Source of the DNA: Aphanomyces cochlioides
Lineage: Eukaryota > Oomycota > Saprolegniomycetes > Saprolegniales > Verrucalvaceae
Assembly (NCBI GenBank): GCA_019828595.1
Contig: JAHQRK010000008.1
Coordinates: 186,001-250,000, forward strand
Length of the DNA: 64,000 bases
Reading direction: 5' to 3'
Part shown: piece after piece, positions 29,681 through 40,206 of the stretch
Layout of the letters: each line of letters opens with the position of its first letter
Position numbering within the stretch: the stretch's first letter is position 1
Made by a program: the position numbers and the translations under genes
The notes under the pieces: model-generated
The model's database searches: none
Told to the model about the DNA's origin: nothing
Seen by the model: the letters and a program-made list of their open reading frames with translations, nothing else

Positions 29681-30060
29681 GAATTTTGTCCAATTAATTC
29701 GATTTACAGAGACTCGCCCAATCAGAATCCTCATTTTTTATCATGACAGCCCAAGCAGTACATCGTTGATTCAGGAGGATGGATGAAGAGCGCAGCGCTA
29801 TCAGCCGCCTGAATTCCATCGTCAGACCCTCTCCGTACAAACTTCTGCCTGCGAAAGGCGTGAAAGAGTGTCGTGCGTAAATTAAAGGAATTTTGTCCAA
29901 TTAATTCGATTTAATGAGACTCACCCAATCAGAATCCTGATATTTTATCATGATGCGAATCACAGAATGTGGAGGGATGACGGTTGCGCCGCTTGAATTC
30001 CATCGTCGCTTCCTCTCCGTCCAGCTTTCTGCTTGCGAAAGGCGTGACACATTCTCCTTT
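29681..30060 (+). repeat. direct tandem duplication, unit about 207 bp
   Basis: GAATTTTGTCCAATTAATTC begins at 29681 and again at 29888. Both units continue with CGATTTA, CCAATCAGAATCCT, TTTATCATGA, GAATTCCATCGTC and GCGAAAGGCGTGA in the same order, with scattered differences and small indels. Both contain a CCAAT box. The two units are non-coding. Confidence 0.85.
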
Positions 30061-31207
30061 TCTCGATATTCAACGCCAATCGTGTCAATAATCGCATTTT
30101 AGCATGGAAATCTTGCGATCTTGGTCACGTTATCCCTCATGCTGGTCACTTTCATCATGCTTCTCGTTTTATCGAGCATGATCGGGCAGATCACTCAAGC
30201 CAAGTTCACATCGTGGAGCTGTTGTGAGTTGCTCCGTCTTGGGAATCGAATCCATGCTTGGAATCTTCACCAATGCATTCACGATACCAACACGTTGGTT
30301 CTATTCATAGCGTTTCTAACGTCAACGTCAGAATTTGTACGATGCTTGAAAGATGGACGCGCTGTGAGTTTTCGGCGCATCCGGCATCAACGTACTCCTG
30401 TAGAGCTTTAGCACATCGATTGAATAAAGATAACCAACGATAAACAGGCGGAGGGCTGGGCTGGCCCGCCTCTTCCGCGTCCTCTTTCGAACCACGCTTG
30501 GAAATGTTACGCGAGTGCAATTTGTGGCCGTCTTTCGTTCTTTCAAGTCCATGCAATTGTTGATGGCATCCCTGATCCAGTCCATCTATTGTCCTCTCCA
30601 GCAATTGTTGATTCACACCGCAGTCGTCCCCGTTTCAACAATTGCACGATGCATCGTTGTGCATGACACACTCGTTGTCGCGAAAGACTGCATGATCGCA
30701 AGCGTGAATATACTAATTGAGTCCATTCGTAACTTGGAAACCCATTTGGACGATTGCGAAAGTCGACTTTGACGTCCAGGCCAGCAATTATTGAGACGAA
30801 ATTGTTGAAAAGGTAAAACTTTGTTGAGAAAGTACAGTTGTCCGCCAGTTATCGTCTCCCACTCCAAATTTATATCCTGTATAATATTATTTTGTTTGGA
30901 ATATTTATTTTGACAGTACCCAATATTACTACTATAAACCTTTGAAACATAATATGTCCAATCATAATACCCTGATATAAATTTTGAAAAATGCATGAGG
31001 CGAAAATTGTTAAGATTCCAGTTCAGGTGGAGGATAACTTTTTTGGTGAGTTAGGATTAATAGCCTCCCGAAAAATGGCGACGACAATTATTGACACGGC
31101 ACAACGCGACAATTGCAGGCAATTTGCCGACAACTTTGTCAACAATTGCACAATGCGCTGCAAGGATTGCCCGCGGACTGTGTGGCCATTTCAAGTTTTT
31201 CAGCGCC
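30061..31207. other. intergenic upstream of F5
   Basis: This carries a CCAAT box (GTCCAATCAT, near 30957) and the recurring motif GTGGAGGATAACTTTTTT (31028-31045), 163 bases before the F5 start. There is no supportable gene. Confidence 0.4.
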
Positions 31208-31645
31208 ATGACGACGTCATCGACAAGTCGAACGGAGTATCGCCAAGCGTACTATGCCAAGAACAAGTCGCAGGCGCTCGCCCAAGTGAAAGCATACTAT
31301 GAAGCGAACAAGGAGCACATTGCCAAGAAGCAACGCGAGTACAACCAAGCGCATCGGGATCGAAAAGCGGCGACGAACCGCGCGTACAAGCAGCGAAACA
31401 AAGAGCGCATTCTAGCGCAGAGGAAAGGATATTACGCGAGACGACGAGAAGTGATCGTCGCCCAAGCAAAGGAATACTACCAGCGCAACAAAGCCAGAGT
31501 GAAAGCCCAGTACAGATCCAAGCAAGCGATCAAGAGCAGTCCGCTGGCCATGTCGAGTCTGCTACATCCGACTGTCCATCGCGAGTGTTTACCCTCCACA
31601 GCACACTCGTCGCATAAGATGGAGATGGCGTTCTTGCTCTCGTAG
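31208..31645 (+). CDS. small basic YxxxNK-repeat protein F5 (145 aa)
   Basis: The protein starts MTTSSTSRTEYRQAYYAKNK and carries about seven units, such as YYAKNKSQALAQVKA, YYEANKEHIAKKQRE, YNQAHRDRKAATNRA, YKQRNKERILAQRKG and YYQRNKARVKAQ. Two copies of the hydrophobic tail motif follow: SPLAMSSLLHP internally and HKMEMAFLLS at the extreme C-terminus. This matches the doubled tail of F4. It is a single exon, and no secretion signal is seen. ATG 31208 follows the leader CATTTCAAGTTTTTCAGCGCC; the open frame continues upstream, but in a different style of sequence. Function is unknown. Confidence 0.85.
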   Translation: MTTSSTSRTEYRQAYYAKNKSQALAQVKAYYEANKEHIAKKQREYNQAHRDRKAATNRAYKQRNKERILAQRKGYYARRREVIVAQAKEYYQRNKARVKAQYRSKQAIKSSPLAMSSLLHPTVHRECLPSTAHSSHKMEMAFLLS

Positions 31646-33178
31646 GGCTCTTCATAGTTTGAGTAATTCAAGTCTGTCGTCACTGGAATGGACTGCTCAA
31701 TTGAGCGAGCTCTACTGGCATTGCGGCGACCGCCGTCAGAGACAAAGCGTGCAGCCTTGTCCAGCTGTGTGCGATGTCGTCAGCAAGACCATCCTGGACT
31801 GACATGGATCATAAACTTTATATAATACGAGCCACGACCTGCTTTGTTTCGTTTTGGAAGCGCCGGGCGTCGGAGCTCTAACCAGCTAAAAAGACAAGAC
31901 GGCGTCGTCTCGCAATGACGCGCATCGCCATGGCAAAGCTCACAAACATGATGCTCGCATATTCGACACGAGGAAAGACTGACGTGACTCACAGACAACA
32001 AGATTTACATGTCGTGTGGTCGACAAGCTTGTACTCGATAACCACGATCGCAATTTAGTCGGCAACGACGAGAGCAAAGAGGCAGCGACTCGATTTTCCC
32101 CACACACAGAGGAATCAACCGCAGATTGAACCACCGGTAGTTGCACGACGATGTTGAGTCGCGCCTGCGTCGAGGAAGCCCAGCGAACTTTGCGACACCT
32201 CTGATAGACTAGTGAATTCCAGTGGTGATACCGATTGCATGACCCAGCTTTTCGTCATCGTGGCGCTGCTGCTGGCGCAATGGCAGGAGAAGAAAAAGAA
32301 GCCATGGCTGAGATAGTGAGTCGGCTCGATCGAGTGCCAAGTATAGCAACTCTTCTCCTTGCAGTTTCTTCCTTTCCTCGAACCGCCACGCGACAATTCC
32401 AAACGTGTGGCTCAGCTGAAATCTCCCCCCTCTCTCTATATCCATCTTGTGCGTCTCGTCTGGTTCGCCTAGAACACCTTGTCACTCATCTCGACGGCCA
32501 TCGTAAAACTCTGGAGAATTTCGCTTGGCTGCCTCCAAGTGGCCCCCATCGACTTGGTTGTGTCGCCGTGAAGAGTCGGGCGTTATCTCGTTGGATATGG
32601 TGAAAATTCCCACGAGGGTTTGGATTATAAAGTTATCCTCCATGTGTTTCTCCATGGCGACATTGCTTGACATGCACTGTAAACCATCATTTCATGCATG
32701 AAAAACGCGGCTAACGCGCGGCTACCAAGGGCCATCATGCTCCAATACCTCTGAAAGGAGCTGCAAACGATCGATAGCGCATAGTTCAGCCGCGTGGAAC
32801 CTTCCTCGCATTCGATCCAAGAATAGTAAAATACGGTTGACTGGTTCTGAGTTACCCAGACGAAAAGGCCGGGGTAATCCAAACGTTGGGACATCTTTAG
32901 CCTCCTCTGGGTCGACTCAGACAAGCCGCCATGCGTTAAATCACTCGACAAGATGCCAGGCGCAGCATTACAGATCGTGGAAATGCAACCTTTGAGTTGT
33001 TTATCCTTGGATTAGCAGTGGAATTGCAGCCACAGGACCAATGTGGCTCTGTCTCAATGGGCAATTTAACACGTTTTTTTTTGAAAGGTCGACGAGATGA
33101 AATTCTGGACATCTGTGGCTGCGCCGGCTCGTTTCTCTCATTTTGGAACCGTCTGCGCGTTGGAGAGAAGGTCGCAGC
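31646..33178. other. intergenic
   Basis: No supportable gene. It contains the recurring GGAGGATAACTTT motif on the minus strand (32640-32652) and a CCAAT box (GGACCAATGTGG) near 33036-33047 upstream of F6. Confidence 0.4.
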
Positions 33179-33484
33179 ATGACGACAAAGCAGCCGTTTG
33201 ATTTGCTCTTGAATCCCCAAGACGATCGACCGACGTATTACGAGCGCCATCGTGACCAAGTCCGCGAGAACCAACGGCTCTACCGCGAGAGAAACCGCGA
33301 CAAGATTCGAGCGATCCACAAAGCATATTATCTCAAGAACCGGTCGAAAATCACAGCATACAAGCGGGAACGATGGCACCAGAAGAAAGCAGCAGCCAAA
33401 GGCAGTGAGAGCAAAGACAGTCCAAACGAGCCCAAGACCCACTCGGCCATGAGTCTCACTGCGCTGCTCAACCCAGCGGAGTGA
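33179..33484 (+). CDS. small basic YxxxNK-repeat protein F6 (101 aa)
   Basis: This belongs to a sub-family with F7 and F8. Three exact 15-residue units are visible: YYERHRDQVRENQRL, YRERNRDKIRAIHKA and YYLKNRSKITAYKRE, followed by RWHQKKAAAKG, a polar linker and the tail AMSLTALLNPAE. The N-terminus (MTTKQPFDLLLNPQDD) also contains an LLNP motif like the tail. It is the first of three tandem same-strand copies (F6, F7, F8), spaced 0.8-1.3 kb apart. The ATG is fixed by alignment with F7 and F8. No signal peptide or enzyme motif is present. Function is unknown; the arginine/asparagine pattern recalls bZIP basic regions but there is no leucine zipper. Confidence 0.87.
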   Translation: MTTKQPFDLLLNPQDDRPTYYERHRDQVRENQRLYRERNRDKIRAIHKAYYLKNRSKITAYKRERWHQKKAAAKGSESKDSPNEPKTHSAMSLTALLNPAE

Positions 33485-34323
33485 CCGACAGCCAAGACCG
33501 TCCTATTTTATCTATTGATATACAAGGTGAATTGAAAATGCGATTAAATACATGAAATGCCAGTATGCACTTGCCGTCTTGCGTCCATTTCGTTGCCGAG
33601 AGGAGCTTCTGCCGCCGGCGCAACTACGTTGGCCTTGCATGTCGCACTCCATCCAAGATGCTAAATTTGTCCAACGGGTTTTAACCGATTTGACAATGCA
33701 ACTTTCTTTGTACAGCAGATCACGCTGTCGGACTGTTCTTGGGTGATCAATCGGCAGAAACAATTCAAGGAACGACCATCCAGAGTGACTCTGGACTACC
33801 GACTCTGGCAGAGTCGGTGGTTGTGCATAATCCGTCGCTTGAGATTCGTGCCATCCACTTGAAATTGCAATCCGTGGGATGATCACTCTTTCTCTTGAAA
33901 TTTGTATTTTATCCACTTCCTTGATTATGATTGGTTGAAATACAATTTCAAGACATTTGATTGGCTAAAATAAAAAAACAGGCCGTTTCTGCCACAGCGT
34001 GACGGCGAAGCAACGACAGGCCAAAGGACAAAGACAGACTCGACGACGACGATGAAGATGTTCCTGCTGTCATGCCGACACTGCGGCAGAGAAAGGAGTC
34101 TGTTTATGGTGCAAACAGTGGACAAGTCGAGCTTGTTTTGTCAACAACCAGCACATGTCATGGGCCGGTATAGGAGGACACGCATGTGTCAACCGCATGG
34201 GATCGATTACTCCGGCATTTGGGCCAAGTTCGGAATTATCGCCCACTGCGGCGAAGAAATGCGGAACATTGACATTTCCGAATTTGTGCGCAGTTGGCCT
34301 CGCAACATCCATCGCCTTCCGCC
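33485..34323. other. intergenic between F6 and F7
   Basis: Two CCAAT-type boxes (TGATTGGTTG near 33929 and TTGATTGGCTAA near 33959) lie 360-400 bases before F7. There is no supportable gene. Confidence 0.4.
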
Positions 34324-34617
34324 ATGCATCTGAATCCCATCGAGGAAAACGACAGCTACAAGGCGAATCGACCAAGCTATTACGAGCGCAACCGCGACCA
34401 AGTGCGAGAAAACCAACGGCTCTACCGAGAAAGCAACCGCGACAAGATCCGGGCGATTCACAAAGCATACTATTTGAAAAACCGGGCCAAGATCACAGCG
34501 TACAAGCGCGAACGGTGGCATCAAAAGAAAGCCACGACCAAGAACGACGACGGCAGCAGCTCCACCAAGCCACAGAATCGTATGAGCATGGCTGTGCTGT
34601 TGAACCCATGCGAGTGA
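34324..34617 (+). CDS. small basic YxxxNK-repeat protein F7 (97 aa)
   Basis: This is a tandem copy of F6. The N-terminus is MHLNPIEENDSYKANRPS; the units are YYERNRDQVRENQRL, YRESNRDKIRAIHKA and YYLKNRAKITAYKRE. A serine/asparagine-rich linker ends in the tail RMSMAVLLNPCE. The repeat region is almost residue-for-residue that of F6 and F8, while the linkers and N-termini differ freely. This pattern suggests purifying selection on the repeats and the tail. Single exon; ATG 34324 is the first in-frame ATG that aligns with the relatives. Confidence 0.87.
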   Translation: MHLNPIEENDSYKANRPSYYERNRDQVRENQRLYRESNRDKIRAIHKAYYLKNRAKITAYKRERWHQKKATTKNDDGSSSTKPQNRMSMAVLLNPCE

Positions 34618-35908
34618 ATCGACGACAACGACATTTATTTGGTGAAATGTATCGTAATTGACTGGGGCGTATACTTTATTCAAGTTTAATTGTGGGTTGA
34701 CCAGAATATTCTTGACTGCACACGTGTATTTATGGGCATCGAGATGTGTATACAAATTTCAAGTGAAATGGCTGGTCGCCAGAATTTTTTGTCAAAAGAC
34801 GTCTCGTTTCTCCCGGCGTAATGGATGCGTGACGTTCCGTTCATGGACATGGATCACAAACTCCCTCTCTCTTCACACATGGTGAGAGAAACCCCATCTT
34901 TGCAGCGTTGTTCACCTTCAAATTCTGTGTTTCTTCAAATGCTGTCTCAAATTCGGACTGCTCTTTGCAAAAGGCGACAAACTCGAGTCATTTTTATCGA
35001 AAACGAGACGAATTAAAGGAGACAAGGCGATCGATCCGTCCTGGTTGCAGGGGATGGAAGATGGCTAGCAAAGAGAGATTACGATTTGAAACTTGGTTCA
35101 TTGTGCAAATTACGTCACCGTCGTAAACACCAAATGGCGAGTGAAAACTTCGATTGCACTTGGACTCTTTACACATCCTTTTCTTCACTTTCTCGAATTT
35201 GGCTAGAATTATAAAACGCACTCGCCAACGATTTAAGCACAAGTCGACTCCAGCTCGAGCGAGTTTGCTTTCCTTTGACAGTCCCCGAGCAGGTACAGAG
35301 TCATGCGATTGCATCAAGCATTCAGCTAGTCGCTTCGGTCAATCGCCGATTTTAGCAATCTAGCGGCTCGAATTGACCTCAGTGATATCGTCGTTTGTTG
35401 TCAAATCAGGCTACGACATCGACGAGTTCGTCAGCGAGATTAGAGCTTTGAACTCTCGTAGGTAGATCTGACGTCAGCGTCTAGAGTGCTGGTTAGCCTC
35501 GGGGGATAATTTTATCCTTCCCCATCTTGAAGGGCTGAAGGGGCGATTACCATGGCGACTGTCTATTTTTGAAGAATTTTAAAAGCGCGTCCTTTCAATT
35601 TTCACTTGAAAATGGTATGCAATCTACCGTCATTTAAATAAAAATATTCTATAAAAGGAGATGGTAGTCATATTGATATCTGATTGGCTACTTTGTGAGT
35701 TTGACGCAAATTGATTGGCTGTGTCTCAATAAATCGAAAAATAGCAGTTTTACGTCAGAATGCGTTAAAACGTAAACTGACCCGAACGATTCGGCCGGCG
35801 TAGTCACACAATACAAAGTGCAAAGTAATAAAAATTCTGGATAAATACGGGCGGTCGCGGATTTGTCACTTTCAAACTTGCAGACTGGACGCAACAAGAC
35901 AACCCAAG
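34618..35908. other. intergenic between F7 and F8
   Basis: Two CCAAT-type boxes (TGATTGGCTA at about 35681 and TTGATTGGCTG at about 35710) lie 200-230 bases before F8. There is no supportable gene. Confidence 0.4.
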
Positions 35909-36220
35909 ATGGAGACGCAAATCCTCACGCCTGTGCCTCTCGACGACGGCAAGATCGACCGACCGACGTACTACGAACGTAATCGCGACCAAGTGCGCGA
36001 GAACCAACGTATGTACCGTGAAAGCAACCGCGAAAAGATCCGTGCTATCCACAAGGCATATTACCTCAAGAACCGAGCCAAGATCACCGCGTACAAGCGC
36101 GAACGATGGCATCAAAAGAAAGCTGCATCGAAAGACAACAACCACGATGGTGCCCATCAACCTAAGAGTCCCCCGCTGCCACGATCGCTTGCCAAGCTGC
36201 TCAACCCAGCAGACGATTGA
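35909..36220 (+). CDS. small basic YxxxNK-repeat protein F8 (103 aa)
   Basis: This is the third tandem copy of the F6 sub-family. It starts METQILTPVPLDDGKIDRPT, then YYERNRDQVRENQRM, YRESNREKIRAIHKA, YYLKNRAKITAYKRE and RWHQKKAASKD, and ends SLAKLLNPADD. The N-terminus is unrelated to that of F6 and F7, but the array is nearly identical. The start is preceded by a short leader (CAAGACAACCCAAG). It is a single exon with no signal peptide. Function is unknown. Confidence 0.87.
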   Translation: METQILTPVPLDDGKIDRPTYYERNRDQVRENQRMYRESNREKIRAIHKAYYLKNRAKITAYKRERWHQKKAASKDNNHDGAHQPKSPPLPRSLAKLLNPADD

Positions 36221-37902
36221 TAGTGCGAACCAACGTCTATTAATATTTATATGAGAGCTGCCCGTTACCAGTTGACTATATTGTCTGGGCAGCGTAGATT
36301 GCAGAGAGACCTCCAAGTTTAGCCCGCTACGAGGAGAGGAATCGCTTGCAGGCTCCTCTGTCGACGCCGATACATGAAGAGATGGCGGAATGTCCATGTG
36401 GAATAAGCCCTCTGACGTCAAACTTGTCGCAGGACCAGATTGGCCTTCAGAATTATTGCCAAATCACGCATTATGGAGATAAAAAGGAGACGAGAGTCTC
36501 CTTTTGACAATCTTTGAGACAAAACCGCACATCAATCGATAAATTTCAACTGTCCAACGCCTGATGGCCGGCCAGTCGCCCACCTCAACCAGCCATGGGA
36601 AGAGAGCACGCTGGTATCCATCCTCAACATCGCGCGAGATTCGACAACATGCAAACACCGGCGTCGACTTTGAAATTTTTCACCGAGTCTCCTTTTCGTC
36701 TCCTTTAATGCACAGTATATCCAAATCTCCTCTCCAAAGTGTTTTTCTTCCATAAACTTTCTCCAACTGACGAAGCTCAGTGAAGGATAAGAGCGCGGTC
36801 GGTCGATGCTTTCCAACGTGTAGCCGGCGGGAATAAGAGCGTTCCCAGCGCCGCAAGAGCGCAGCCACGGGCATAATTTTTTTGAAATTTGCCATATCGC
36901 CCACTTTGAAAGCGGCATGGGAGGATAACTTTTACAACTTCAACCAGCAATAAGTGATCCTGAGCCTTCTCCTCTGTCAGAAGGGTAAAATTGCGGCCAA
37001 ACATGCGACGGCGGCGGATTTTTCACCCGTGCATGGTATGCGTTGCAAACCGTGACCGCGCGGTCCGAACGATCATTTCGAAGATGTGTAGCATCCTCGC
37101 TGTCGTCAGTGACAAGCCCACGGAAGAAAAGCACAACCAAGTGGCAGATGGTCGCAATTTCAAGTTGCCATCTTGCATGGCCGCCGGTTGGGACAAGTCG
37201 GTCGTTCAACCGACGATCACAGCGTCAATCTCGACACGTCTGCGCGCTGATTTACACTTGACTCCACCATCGATCGCCTCGGCTGTAGCAACAGGCAGCG
37301 ACAAATAGTCGGCGGCGGCGGTGACACTCGTGAGAAGGATCTGTCTGCTACAGAAGGGACAAGTCGAATCAGTTTCTGCCGGCCACTGTGCGGCCTCTCC
37401 TTTCGAGTTTTCCAGCGCAAAGGGCCTTGAACCACGTGTCCTGGTCTGTCTGTGACCATCTCCACGCGTGGGATGGTCTCGCGGTGCCTCCCAAAGATTC
37501 GGTGGATTTACGACTGTTGCCGCCACGCCGGTGTAATCCCATTCTTTATCCAAAAGCCCTGAAAGCTCGCTCCCAATCTCACCATGTAGGGGATCACGCG
37601 CGACCGTCACCGCCGCCGCCGTCTTTGCGCTCGTTGATTGTCGTGTCGGATGTCTATGCGAATGTATAGCTGGGAACGTGGCGGTGGCATGCTGCGGCCA
37701 AGCGCCGCGGCCAGCTCATGGGACATGGAGTCGTGTCGGCCCAACACAGCCGCCGAGAGTTGTCCGACGAGAGCTCGCGATTTGATTCGACCGCGATTTG
37801 AATGTCATTTCAAGTCTGTCCAAGCAGAAAGTGGCCGCCCATGGCTGTGCCACTCTCTCTCTCCATCCTCTCGCACCGAGTCATTTCGAGATTCCCACCA
37901 CG
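36221..37902. other. intergenic downstream of F8, with a strong hairpin
   Basis: The perfect hairpin AAAAGGAGAC-GAGA-GTCTCCTTTT lies at 36481-36504, and related GTCTCCTTTTCGTCTCC text recurs near 36687. A GGAGGATAACTTTT copy is at 36921-36934. A minus-strand frame at 37206-37610 (134 codons, contains CPFC) is open but unrecognised. No gene is supportable. Confidence 0.4.
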
Positions 37903-38298
37903 ATGGCCACATCGACGAAAGACAAGGAGTACTTTAAAGCATGGTACACGCGCAACAAGGAAAAAGTCATCGCGCGCGTCAAGGAATACAACGCGACGCA
38001 TCGCGAAGCACAGAACGCGCGCATGCAGCAGTGGCGAGAGAAGAACCGTGAGAAGATCGCCGCGTACCGAGAAATCCACCGAGAACAGCGCCGCCAGTAC
38101 AAACGGGACCACTACCGACGAACCAAGGAAAAGCGCAAACAGGCCGCAGCGGCTGCCTCGGGTGTCTCGTCGCCGACTTTATGCGACGACGACCCCACGT
38201 CGTCCAGAATGAGCTTGTCCTTCCTCATGCATCCCGCGCCACCCGCGTACGTCGAGCCACTACCCCACCACGAAACATATTCGTTGTTCTTCGTCTAG
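37903..38298 (+). CDS. small basic YxxxNK-repeat protein F9 (131 aa)
   Basis: It starts MATSTKDKEYFKAWYTRNKE and continues with units such as YTRNKEKVIARVKE, YNATHREAQNARMQQ, WREKNREKIAA and YREIHREQRRQ, then a basic YKRDHYRRTKEKRKQ stretch. The linker is alanine- and serine-rich. The tail motif RMSLSFLMHPAP is followed by 20 further residues, ending SLFFV, so here the motif is not strictly terminal. The ATG lies after the leader ATTCCCACCACG, similar to CCTCCACG before F12. Single exon, no secretion signal. Function is unknown. Confidence 0.85.
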   Translation: MATSTKDKEYFKAWYTRNKEKVIARVKEYNATHREAQNARMQQWREKNREKIAAYREIHREQRRQYKRDHYRRTKEKRKQAAAAASGVSSPTLCDDDPTSSRMSLSFLMHPAPPAYVEPLPHHETYSLFFV

Positions 38299-39473
38299 CC
38301 AGCCGCGCCACCGAGCGCTTAAGTTAATCCCATCGTCGTTTTGTATGTTTTTAATATGGAAATCTCGCGCTAGACTGCGTCTTTCGCGGCGGAAGCGATG
38401 ACTTTGGCCATGTTTCACCAATGCAAGTCCATTCGATGCCTCTGAGCTTGTCGGGTAGGACGGAACCATCCCTTGAAATTCGTCGGCCCATTGCGGCGGC
38501 GTCAACACTGGCCACGTGGGACATTTCGCAGCTGGTTTAAGGGAAAACAAGACCAGATCCAAGCTCGTGTTCGTGTAAATTTGGGTCAGGAACGTTCACA
38601 GCGACGACATCACAGCGGCGACGTCGTCCAGAGAACCGGCCAAGTCAAAGACGATACAAAAAAGCCACCGCCGACTGTCAGAGACGTCGGCTAGCCTCGA
38701 AAAGGACGGCTAGGGAGGAAAATGAGTCACGCCAGACGCCACCATTACAGTACGCTGGACAAAACACAAGCCAAAGTTACAAAACAATTCAGCAAAGGAG
38801 CCGACTTTCGTGCTGGCGACCGCGCTGGCCGCCACGTGGGACATTTCAAGACGAACGTCGCTGGTTGAAGCCACGGGAGTGCAGGGGTTTAAGGGGTTTA
38901 GGGGTTGACCAGTGCAAAAACCCCTGCACGGGTTTATGTGTTTTGGGGTTCAGGGGTTTGTTAGTGTCACAGATTTTCCCGTCTTGACCATCCTCCCACT
39001 TGGAATTGCTGCCGTCGCTGGCTAAACAAGCCTGGATAAACTTACGAGATAAGCTAATAGTATGCCCAGCATCCTCATGCCCAGCATACGTAGCTAGCCC
39101 GTTGCTGTACCATTCTGTGACGATTCGTATGATCCTCGGAATCGCATTGACTGTGGAGATACACTAACTTTAAAGACACTGCTACTTTTCGTCCCTTTCG
39201 AGGAATAAAGCTAGGCGCTATTCATGTACATACCGTGCTTTGTCGATATGACGCGCTGAATCAAGCTGTACATGGACTCGGCTATGCGAAACTTCCCCCT
39301 TGGGGCAATTGTTGGCCGTGTCTTTCTTCGCCGCCGACGTCATCATACGCTGCCACGCTGGAGGTCCATCAAACGCCATGGCTTACTGTAAAGACTGCAC
39401 ATAAACAGCCCAAGAAGATGAACGACCTTCGGACATAAACTTGCTCTCGCTGTGCGTGTGGGGCGTGCCCAAT
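38299..39473. other. intergenic with telomere-like G-rich tract
   Basis: The sequence CACGTGGGACATTTC occurs at about 38514 and 38834, a short direct repeat. Bases 38879-38961 hold the degenerate GGGGTTTA tract, listed separately. There is no supportable gene. Confidence 0.4.
38879..38961 (+). repeat. degenerate TTTAGGG-like tract
   Basis: The tract reads GTGCAGGGGTTTAAGGGGTT followed by TAGGGGTT, and again GGGTTTATGTGTTTTGGGGTTCAGGGGTTT on both sides of AAAAACCCCTGCAC. It resembles decayed TTTAGGG-type telomere repeats, and a related tract is at 412-480. The inner ACCCCTGCAC / GTGCAGGGGT pair makes an inverted repeat. Confidence 0.5.
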
Positions 39474-39678
39474 CAAATCCACTGCGGCGCTTGATTGGTT
39501 GCATTGTACCAGTGCCGCGAGCATGCCTTGGGCCAGTGAAATGGCAAAGCCGCCGCCTCCTCGCGTCCGATTGGCATGTCCAGCGGCTCCAACTGCGCTG
39601 CGACCACGACGACGTGTCTGTGATTGGTTATGGGCAGTTTGCCGTCGATGGGTTGGCTCAGCGCACAACCAATTTGAA
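39474..39678 (+). promoter_or_regulatory. CCAAT-box array upstream of F10
   Basis: Five CCAAT/ATTGG elements occur in about 200 bases: CCCAATCAAA (39474), TGATTGGTTG (39492), CGATTGGCAT (39568), TGATTGGTTA (39621) and ACAACCAATTTGAA (39665-39678). The last 14-mer also occurs at 54749-54762, just upstream of F12. CCAAT boxes bind the NF-Y complex in other eukaryotes; binding here is inferred. Confidence 0.55.
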
Positions 39679-39704
39679 AGATCTCGTCCATGACATTTTC
39701 AAAA

Positions 39705-40124
39705 ATGACCACGACGACCACAACAAGCGCGACATCCGACGCCAAGCGCGAATACTACAAGCAATGGTATGAAAAAAACAAGGCCAAGCGCCAAGCATAC
39801 AACAAACGCAACAAAGACCACGTCCGCGACTGGCATCTCAAGAACCGCGAGCGCGTCCTCCAGCATAAAAAGACGTACCGCGAAAAGAACCGCGAGAAGG
39901 AAAAACAACGACACAAGCGATACTTTGAAGAAAATCGAGCTAAAGTCCTCGAACGCGCTCGCATCTACCGAGAGAAGAACAAGGAAAAGCGACACGCATA
40001 CGACAAAGCCTACAAGGAGCGACAAAAAATGCAGCGACTCCTCTTGGCTGCCGCTGCCGCCGTGTCCGCAACTTCGCCCGTCGTACCGCCCAAGATGACT
40101 CTGGCATTTATTCTAAACAACTAA
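39705..40124 (+). CDS. small basic YxxxNK-repeat protein F10 (139 aa)
   Basis: A threonine-rich start (MTTTTTTSATSDAKRE) leads into about eight units, such as YEKNKAKRQA, YNKRNKDHVRDWHLK, YREKNREKEKQRHKR, YFEENRAKVLERARI and YREKNKEKRHA. An alanine-rich linker follows, and the tail is KMTLAFILNN. An alternative in-frame ATG lies at 39690, but the ACATTTTCAAAAA text between the two looks like the initiator, so 39705 is preferred. The upstream region has a dense CCAAT-box array. Single exon, no signal peptide. Function is unknown. Confidence 0.85.
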   Translation: MTTTTTTSATSDAKREYYKQWYEKNKAKRQAYNKRNKDHVRDWHLKNRERVLQHKKTYREKNREKEKQRHKRYFEENRAKVLERARIYREKNKEKRHAYDKAYKERQKMQRLLLAAAAAVSATSPVVPPKMTLAFILNN

Positions 40125-40206
40125 GTATATATATAAAGCACTGTAGACCTATCCATGACGCTTTGATTGCTGTCTCGAATGCCATCGGGGCGACACTTGC
40201 CGTGCA

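Noticed and set aside
37206..37610. 134-codon minus-strand frame with CPFC
   Set aside because: A single CxxC and an open length are not evidence of a gene; there is no start context, homology or conserved pattern.
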